A DNA stretch of 36,679 bases, taken from the NCBI GenBank assembly GCA_035359995.1, contig DAORZT010000024.1, forward strand, positions 1 to 36,679, read 5' to 3'. Position 1 is the stretch's first letter. Each line of letters starts with the position of its first letter. Origin of the DNA: JAKPCT01 sp029553165 (GTDB lineage Bacteria > Bacillota > UBA4882 > UBA8346). Below, one piece after another: positions 31,172 through 36,679 of the stretch. Position numbers and translations under genes: made by a program. The notes beneath the pieces are model-generated. The model worked only from the letters and a program-made list of their open reading frames with translations. It was not told the origin of the DNA and made no database searches.

Positions 31172-32239
31172 ATGAAAAAGATAATCATTTCACTTCTGGC
31201 GTTTGTTATGATCTTCAGTTTAGTAGGATGCAATAAAAAAGCATCTAATAAAATCCTTGTTGGAGTTGCAATGCCAACCCAGTCTTTACAACGCTGGAAT
31301 CAGGATGGTTCCAATATGAAAAAACAACTTGAGGAAAAAGGTTATCAAGTTGACTTGCAATATGCCAATAATGATGTTAATACCCAAATTCAACAGCTTG
31401 AAAATATGATCACCAAAGGCTGCAAAGTATTGGTAATTGCATCAATCGACGGTTCAGCGCTTACTGATGTTCTGAAGAAGGCTGCTGACAATGATATCCG
31501 TGTTATCGCTTATGACCGTTTGATCATGAACACCGAAGATGTTGACTATTATGCAACCTTTGATAACTTTAAAGTTGGTGTTATTCAAGGTCGATATATT
31601 GAAGAAAAACTTGGTCTGAAGGAAGGCAATGGTCCATTTATCGGAGAATTGTTTGCCGGTTCTCCTGATGATAACAATGCTACCTTCTTCTACAATGGTG
31701 CAATGAGCATTTTGCAACCTTATATCAATGACGGTAAATTAGTTATTACCAGTAAACAAACTGATTTTACCACAATTGCTATTCAAGGTTGGGATTCAGC
31801 TAAAGCCCAAGCAAGAATGGATAACCTGATTACTGCTCATTATGCCGGCGGTAAAAAACTTGATTTTGTACTTTCTCCTAATGACAGCTTAGCGATTGGT
31901 ATTGTTACTTCGCTTAAGAATGCCGGTTTTGGTACCGCTTCCAAACCTTATCCAATCATTACCGGTCAAGATTGCGATAAACCAAACGTAATTGCAATGA
32001 TCAACGGTCAACAATCAATGTCTATCTTTAAGGATACCAGAACTCTTGCATCAAAAGTTGTTGAGATGGTTGATGCCTTGATGAAAGGTGAAGAAGCACC
32101 TATCAACGATACCGAAACCTACAATAATGGAGTAAAAACAGTTCCTTCATTCCTCTGCGATCCAGTTTATGCTGATGCTAATAACTACAAAGAGATCCTT
32201 ATTGATAGCGGTTACTACAAAGAATCTGATTTACAATAA
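31172..32239 (+). CDS. chvE: Multiple-monosaccharide binding lipoprotein, ChvE-like
   Basis: 355 aa extracellular solute-binding protein of the type I periplasmic fold (ribose/galactose group). A lipoprotein signal peptide ends LVGC with Cys20 as lipid anchor. The body begins KILVGVAMPTQSLQRWNQDG; ASIDGSALTDVLKKAADNDI, VIAYDRLI, and SPNDSLAIGIVTSLKNAG are typical of ChvE/XylF-like proteins, as is the SMSIFKDTRTLA segment. ChvE relatives bind glucose, galactose, arabinose or xylose; the sugar here is unknown. ATG 31172 has AAAAGGAG 10 bases upstream. It is the first gene of an operon with ATPase and permease. Two perfect hairpins after it probably keep its mRNA more abundant than the rest. Confidence 0.95.
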   Translation: MKKIIISLLAFVMIFSLVGCNKKASNKILVGVAMPTQSLQRWNQDGSNMKKQLEEKGYQVDLQYANNDVNTQIQQLENMITKGCKVLVIASIDGSALTDVLKKAADNDIRVIAYDRLIMNTEDVDYYATFDNFKVGVIQGRYIEEKLGLKEGNGPFIGELFAGSPDDNNATFFYNGAMSILQPYINDGKLVITSKQTDFTTIAIQGWDSAKAQARMDNLITAHYAGGKKLDFVLSPNDSLAIGIVTSLKNAGFGTASKPYPIITGQDCDKPNVIAMINGQQSMSIFKDTRTLASKVVEMVDALMKGEEAPINDTETYNNGVKTVPSFLCDPVYADANNYKEILIDSGYYKESDLQ

Positions 32240-32246
32240 GTATCTA

Positions 32247-32339
32247 ATGGTTAGCAAAATTCTTAATGAATTTTGCTAACCATCAATAAGTTAAATGTGC
32301 TTTTGAATCTATTTCAATACTGAAATAGATTCAAAAGCA
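32247..32339 (+). promoter_or_regulatory. Two consecutive long perfect hairpins after chvE
   Basis: Hairpin 1: ATGGTTAGCAAAATTC (32247-32262), loop TTAAT, GAATTTTGCTAACCAT (32268-32283), 16 bp. Hairpin 2: TGCTTTTGAATCTATTTCA (32298-32316), loop ATAC, 19-base complement (32321-32339). Neither is followed by a T run, so they look like 3' mRNA-stabilising or processing structures rather than terminators. Confidence 0.85.
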
Positions 32340-32394
32340 TTAGCTGTTTTAAACGGTATTTCCTGAATAAGTATATCGAAGCAAATATTAACGG

Positions 32395-33933
32395 ATGGAT
32401 AATATGATTATTCTTGAAATGATCAACATTACAAAGCAGTTTGATGGTGTTAAGGCACTTGAAAATGTGAATTTGAAAGTAATGTCGGGTGAGATTCATG
32501 CGTTGGTCGGTGAAAATGGGGCCGGTAAGTCAACGTTAATGAATGTATTAAGTGGCGTCTATCCGCATGGTACTTACAGTGGGGAAATATTATTTCAAGG
32601 TAAAAACTGTCACTTTAGAGGTATTAGAGATAGCGAAAAGGAAGGAATTGTAATCATTCACCAGGAGTTAGCTTTAATACCATACCTTTCGATTGCTGAA
32701 AATATTTTCTTAGGAAATGAAAGAGCGAAATCAAGTGTGATTGATTGGGATAAAACATACAATGAAGCAGCAAAACTGCTTCAAAAAGTTGATCTGGAGG
32801 AAAAACCGGATACCTTAGTTAAGGATATTGGTGTAGGAAAACAGCAGTTAGTGGAGATTGCTAAAGCATTAGCCAAGGATGTAAAGTTATTAATCTTAGA
32901 TGAGCCAACAGCAGCATTGAATGAAGAGGATTCTGATAATTTATTGAATTTGTTATTAGAGTTAAAGAGCCATAATATAACTTCAATTCTTATTTCACAC
33001 AAATTGAATGAAGTTTTAAAGGTGGCTGATTCGGTTACTATTTTACGTGACGGTTCAACCATTGAGACTTTAACTAAAGACGATGCTATCAGCGAAGATC
33101 GGATTATTAAAGGGATGGTTGGACGGGAATTGGTGGACCGTTTTCCGAAACGTGAACCTAAAATCGGAGAAGTACATTTTGAAGTTAAAAATTGGAACGT
33201 CTATGATCCGCTGATCAGTGAACGCCAAGTTATTAAGGATGTAAATATTAAGGTTCATCGGGGAGAGATTGTTGGAATCTCCGGATTGATGGGTTCAGGA
33301 CGTACCGAATTTGCAATGAGTTTATTCGGTAAAATGTATGGCAGGAATATTAGTGGTCAAGTTATCAAAGATGGTAAGGAATTGACTATTAATAGCGTAC
33401 GGCAGGCGATAGAACATGGTATGGCTTATGTTACTGAAGACCGTAAGACGGCAGGATTGATTTTAATTGACGATATTAAACACAATATTTCATTATCAAG
33501 TCTCAAAAAGATCAGTAAAAGGCTGGTTATCAATGACAATCAAGAAAACCGGGTGGCAACTGAATATCGTAAGAAATTGAACATTAAGTCATCAAGTATT
33601 TTTCAGAAGACCAGCAATTTATCCGGGGGCAATCAACAAAAGGTAGTATTGGCAAAATGGATCTTTACTGAGCCGGATATTCTGATCTTAGACGAACCTA
33701 CCAGAGGGATAGATGTTGGAGCAAAATATGAGATTTATACAATTATCAACCAACTGGCCAATGAAGGTAAATCAATTATCTTTATCTCGTCTGAGCTTCC
33801 AGAGATATTAGGAATGTGCGATCGGGTATATGTAATGAATGAGGGCAGGATCGTCGGTGAATTAGACCGAAAAGATGCATCACAGGAAAGTATAATGCGG
33901 TGTATAATGCAAAGCAACAGGAGTGTGATTTAA
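32395..33933 (+). CDS. gguA: Sugar ABC transporter ATP-binding protein (two ATPase domains)
   Basis: 512 aa with two fused nucleotide-binding domains, as in XylG, MglA and GguA. Domain 1: Walker A GENGAGKST (39-47), Walker B LLILDEPTAAL, and a degenerate signature (IGVGKQQLVEIAKAL). Domain 2: Walker A replaced by GLMGSGRTE, lacking the Lys, as in all this family, a good signature LSGGNQQKVVLAKW, and LILDEPTRGIDVGAKYEIY. Domain 1 likely carries the intact ATP site with the signature of domain 2. ATG 32395 is used; ATG 32404 (residue 4) is an alternative, and neither has a strong ribosome site. It overlaps the permease start by one base (TAATG). Confidence 0.95.
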   Translation: MDNMIILEMINITKQFDGVKALENVNLKVMSGEIHALVGENGAGKSTLMNVLSGVYPHGTYSGEILFQGKNCHFRGIRDSEKEGIVIIHQELALIPYLSIAENIFLGNERAKSSVIDWDKTYNEAAKLLQKVDLEEKPDTLVKDIGVGKQQLVEIAKALAKDVKLLILDEPTAALNEEDSDNLLNLLLELKSHNITSILISHKLNEVLKVADSVTILRDGSTIETLTKDDAISEDRIIKGMVGRELVDRFPKREPKIGEVHFEVKNWNVYDPLISERQVIKDVNIKVHRGEIVGISGLMGSGRTEFAMSLFGKMYGRNISGQVIKDGKELTINSVRQAIEHGMAYVTEDRKTAGLILIDDIKHNISLSSLKKISKRLVINDNQENRVATEYRKKLNIKSSSIFQKTSNLSGGNQQKVVLAKWIFTEPDILILDEPTRGIDVGAKYEIYTIINQLANEGKSIIFISSELPEILGMCDRVYVMNEGRIVGELDRKDASQESIMRCIMQSNRSVI

Positions 33934-35156
33934 TGGAAACCATTAAAGATGTTTCAAAAAATGAAATTAAACAATCTGGAATGCATACCATTAATGATAT
34001 TTTAAGCAAAAATATTCGGCAATATGCCATGTTAATCGCTTTGATAGTAATAATCATCTTCTTTCAGATTTCCACAGGTGGCATTTTATTAAAACCGATG
34101 AATGTCACGAATCTGGTACTTCAAAACAGCTATGTGCTGATCCTGGCAATTGGAATGATTCTTTGTATTCTTACCGGTGGTAATATTGACCTTTCGGTTG
34201 GTGCAATTGCTGCTTTTGTTGCCGCAATTGTAGGTCATCTTGTGATAAATATGAAGATGGGCGTAGCCCCAGCGTTGTTAATTGGACTATTAACGGGTAT
34301 TATTATTGGTATTTGGCAAGGCAGTTTAATTGCTTACCTGCGAATTCCTTCGTTTATTGTAACTTTGGCAGGTATGTTGTTGTTCCGGGGACTAACGATC
34401 ACCATGTTAAAAGGATTGACCCTTTCGCCATTTCCGGAGTCATTTCAAAAGATCAGTTCCGGTTTTATTCCTGATTTCTTTGCCAATTTTGGCTTCCAGC
34501 TGAACGTTACACCAATTGTTGTAGCGATCATTTTTTCAATAATCCTAATCTTGGCGCAGATCAAGAAGAGAGCTGAAAAGCTGAAAAATGAAACCGAAGT
34601 AATTCCATTCCCGTTATTTATAACGCAGTTGGTATTGATAGTATTTGCGCTCAATTTATTTGCATACTGGCTGGCTGCTTTTAGAGGTATTCCAATCATC
34701 TTGGTTATTCTTGGAGTTTTAATCATTGGTTATCACTTTTTTACCACCAAGACCGTTCCCGGACGTTATTTTTACGCTATGGGCGGTAATGAGAAAGCTG
34801 CACGCTTGTCGGGTATTGATACCAATAAAGTACTTTTCTTTGCTTATTTTAATATGGCCATTTTAGCTTCTTTGGCAGGAGTTGCTTTTGCGTCCCGGAC
34901 CAATTCCGCATTTCCGCTCTTAGGTAATGGTTTTGAGATGGATGCTATTGCAGCTTGTTTCATCGGAGGCGCATCGGCTTCAGGTGGAATCGGTACTGTA
35001 ATTGGTGCAATTATCGGTGCATTGGTAATGGGCGTACTCAATAACGGTATGTCAATCATGGGTGTCGGAAGTGACTGGCAGATGACAATTAAAGGCTTCG
35101 TCCTTGTTTTGGCGGTAGCATTCGACGTCCTCTCCAAAAACAAGTCAAAGGCATAA
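33933..35156 (+). CDS. gguB: Sugar ABC transporter permease, GguB-like
   Basis: 407 aa with about ten membrane segments, of the branched-chain/ribose permease family (BPD_transp_2). GMILCILTGGNIDLSVGAI and LAGMLLFRGLTITMLKG, then AMGGNEKAARLSGIDT, are conserved. ACFIGGASASGGIGTVIGAI near the end is the family signature. An extra internal stretch (about 210-260, KKRAEKLKNETEVIPFP) is typical of the longer GguB type rather than RbsC. ATG 33933 follows AGGAGTG. It starts at the last base of gguA, so the two are translationally coupled. An intrinsic terminator follows. Confidence 0.95.
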   Translation: METIKDVSKNEIKQSGMHTINDILSKNIRQYAMLIALIVIIIFFQISTGGILLKPMNVTNLVLQNSYVLILAIGMILCILTGGNIDLSVGAIAAFVAAIVGHLVINMKMGVAPALLIGLLTGIIIGIWQGSLIAYLRIPSFIVTLAGMLLFRGLTITMLKGLTLSPFPESFQKISSGFIPDFFANFGFQLNVTPIVVAIIFSIILILAQIKKRAEKLKNETEVIPFPLFITQLVLIVFALNLFAYWLAAFRGIPIILVILGVLIIGYHFFTTKTVPGRYFYAMGGNEKAARLSGIDTNKVLFFAYFNMAILASLAGVAFASRTNSAFPLLGNGFEMDAIAACFIGGASASGGIGTVIGAIIGALVMGVLNNGMSIMGVGSDWQMTIKGFVLVLAVAFDVLSKNKSKA

Positions 35157-35178
35157 GAATAGTAAGCGAATTTTTAAG

Positions 35179-35203
35179 ACACTGGTGCAAGCCAGTGTTT
35201 TTT
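35179..35203 (+). terminator. Terminator of the sugar ABC operon
   Basis: ACACTGG (35179-35185), TGCAAG loop, CCAGTGT (35192-35198), then TTTTT. Confidence 0.9.
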
Positions 35204-35332
35204 CTTTGAAAAGTACCAAAGTATTATCATGATACCAGTTAATCTACGAATAGGATTAGATCTTTATTTGAATCCAATAAATTAGCTGGAAAAATGTTCT
35301 TGAAACTCCAAAATTTAAACCAGGTTATATAA

Positions 35333-35361
35333 TTGACACTTTAAAATCAGTAATGTAATAT
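35333..35361 (+). promoter_or_regulatory. Promoter of the lipoprotein gene
   Basis: TTGACA (35333-35338), 17 bases, TAATAT (35356-35361). It leaves a leader of about 100 bases to ATG 35470. The remainder of 35204-35469 shows no gene; a 10-bp palindrome TATCATGATA lies near 35225-35234. Confidence 0.65.
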
Positions 35362-35469
35362 TAATTATAATAAAATATTATGTAAACAAACCTCTCTAAT
35401 GATACATAGTTAATTCAATAACTATTTTGGCTTAAAAACATAAACTTAATCATTGGGAGGAGAATATTA

Positions 35470-36405
35470 ATGGTAATTTCTAAAAAGTCATCATTGTTCT
35501 TTTTTACTGTAATTATATTATCTATTAGTATCTTATCGGGATGTTTATTTGACAGTGGTTCACCAGAAAGCGAAAAATTGGTTCAAACTCCGGCGACTGT
35601 ACCTGAAACTAAGGACGAAACTCAAATTGTGACCGATTTTAATCAGTTACTAGGTAAGAATCCGCAAATAGGAGAAATTATTGCATTTATTGATGCCAAC
35701 GTTGCTGATCTCTCTCCTGAAAAATTAACAACGATGATTGAAGAACTAGAAGCAATCCAGGAACAAGGTTTGGTTGGGCTGGAAGAGAAGTATAACAGTA
35801 GTGAGATTAACGAAAAACTCAATCAAGTATTCAGTCCGGAATTTTATTTGGAAAATGTTAATAACCTTAAGGATGAAGCGATTAAAGAGTTGTTAAACGA
35901 GACCCGGGCTGCCGGTTTCAAGATTGACATTAATGAAGGAATGTACGTTCCGGTTATTGACTACGAAATTTATCAAAAGTATCTGCCTAAAGTCACTGAA
36001 GCGATGAAGAATTACCTGCAGATCATGCTTGTAGAGTCAAAAAAGGTTCCAGCCAAAGACGGAGAATTGCTTATCAAATGGGATGATCTTGTCAATCGGG
36101 CATTGATCCAAGAAAAATTTATTAAGAATCATGGGAGCTCAAAACGGATTGATAAAGTGAAAGAGCTTTATGAGCGGTATGTTTACTTTATTTTCTTTGG
36201 AACTGATAATACTCCATTGTTTAATCGTGAAACCGGGGTTATGGATCAAAACGCGCAAACAGCATATAGCCAAGCGATCAATAATAACCAAGAGAGTGAA
36301 TTGATGCAAAAATTGGCTCAGTATCTGAAGCTGTTGGCAGATAACGATTATCAACTCTCTGATTCAGCAGCGAACTACCGTAATAATTTGATTAGTAAAA
36401 AATGA
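35470..36405 (+). CDS. Lipoprotein of unknown function (311 aa)
   Basis: The lipoprotein signal peptide is clear: MVISKKSSL, a hydrophobic core, and LSGC with Cys25. A low-complexity acidic linker (GSPESEKLVQTPATVPETKD) leads to a mostly helical domain from about residue 55 to the end, rich in Glu, Lys and Leu with possible coiled coil (TTMIEELEAIQEQGLVGLEE, IDKVKELYERYVYFIFFG). I do not recognise a family. It has no other cysteine. ATG 35470 has GGGAGGAG 7 bases upstream, a strong site. It has its own promoter and terminator, so it is a single-gene transcript next to, but not part of, the sugar transporter. Confidence 0.85.
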   Translation: MVISKKSSLFFFTVIILSISILSGCLFDSGSPESEKLVQTPATVPETKDETQIVTDFNQLLGKNPQIGEIIAFIDANVADLSPEKLTTMIEELEAIQEQGLVGLEEKYNSSEINEKLNQVFSPEFYLENVNNLKDEAIKELLNETRAAGFKIDINEGMYVPVIDYEIYQKYLPKVTEAMKNYLQIMLVESKKVPAKDGELLIKWDDLVNRALIQEKFIKNHGSSKRIDKVKELYERYVYFIFFGTDNTPLFNRETGVMDQNAQTAYSQAINNNQESELMQKLAQYLKLLADNDYQLSDSAANYRNNLISKK

Positions 36406-36426
36406 AGTAATAACAATCATTTATCC

Positions 36427-36455
36427 AAAACCAGCTTTAAAATGGCTGGTTTTTT
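36427..36455 (+). terminator. Terminator of the lipoprotein gene
   Basis: AAAACCAGC (36427-36435), 9-base loop, GCTGGTTTT (36445-36453), T run to 36455. Confidence 0.9.
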
Positions 36456-36486
36456 CAATTTGAAGGACAATTTGTCGAGGCTTAAG

Positions 36487-36516
36487 TTGACAGTAAAAAA
36501 GATAAATTGATATAAT
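36487..36516 (+). promoter_or_regulatory. Strong promoter reading out of the window
   Basis: TTGACA (36487-36492), 18 bases, TATAAT (36511-36516): both hexamers are perfect. No coding start with a ribosome site is seen in the remaining 160 bases, so the transcript has a long leader or its gene lies beyond the edge. Confidence 0.8.
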
Positions 36517-36679
36517 GAAATTGCTATTATATTAATAACAAAAAATTTTAAAAATGATTGTTTGTTAAAGATATTTTACATTAATGCCTGGTAAGAAAAG
36601 CAAATATTGTGTTGGGGTATTTTTGGATTTTTTCATTTAGTAAAAGAAAAAAACGGAATGTGTCATAATCAAATTGGAG

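Noticed and set aside
1..36679. CRISPR arrays, insertion sequences, prophage, tRNA or rRNA genes
   Set aside because: I found no regularly spaced repeats, transposase or integrase motifs, phage structural genes, or tRNA/rRNA signatures. The holin-like gene at 24887-25219 belongs to a chromosomal family and has no phage neighbours.

Overview
The window is chromosomal DNA from a low-to-moderate GC, probably endospore-forming member of the Bacillota (Firmicutes). The evidence is a PolC-type DNA polymerase III, the housekeeping order rpsB-tsf-pyrH-frr-uppS-cdsA-dxr-rseP-ispG-proS-polC, the block DUF512 protein-der-plsY-gpsA, a Spo0E-like phosphatase, a YtvI/AI-2E membrane protein, strong AGGAGG ribosome-binding sites and frequent GTG or TTG starts. 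I cannot place it below phylum level.

Layout. Positions 1-8250 are a mosaic of small units on both strands: an unrecognised 149-aa protein, typA and a YkuD-type L,D-transpeptidase (both minus), a membrane-anchored unknown, a small Spo0E-like gene, a divergent HisI-like protein (minus) back to back with a DUF692/MNIO-like enzyme (plus), an MFS transporter (minus), a coding-like minus-strand remnant without a start codon, trxA behind a palindrome like CsoR-family operators, and a solitary Flp-type pilin (minus). Positions 8400-24830 are one long plus-strand run: translation (rpsB, tsf, frr, proS), UMP kinase, undecaprenyl-PP and CDP-diacylglycerol synthesis, two MEP-pathway isoprenoid enzymes (dxr, ispG), the site-2 protease rseP, a protein of four zinc ribbons, and polC. 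Internal promoters and terminators split it into rpsB / tsf / pyrH through the zinc-ribbon gene / ispG-proS-polC. Positions 24887-30300 hold a small membrane protein (minus), a YflT-like protein, a PDZ-radical SAM-DUF512 protein, der, plsY and gpsA. Positions 30300-30810 hold two broken genes: the tail of a short-chain dehydrogenase and a short ORF interrupted by an amber codon. Positions 31172-35156 are a complete ChvE-GguA-GguB monosaccharide ABC importer, with two long perfect hairpins after the binding-protein gene. An unrecognised lipoprotein and a strong promoter pointing out of the window close it.

How the genes work together. Uracil nucleotide (pyrH), isoprenoid (dxr, ispG), lipid carrier (uppS) and phospholipid (cdsA, plsY, gpsA) genes supply envelope synthesis and sit among ribosome and ribosome-assembly genes (rpsB, tsf, frr, der, typA), the usual growth-linked arrangement. 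The accessory interest is in the HisI-like/MNIO-like/MFS neighbourhood, the unusual regulatory RNA structures, the four-zinc-ribbon protein and the gene remnants. I found no CRISPR array, tRNA, rRNA, insertion sequence or prophage.
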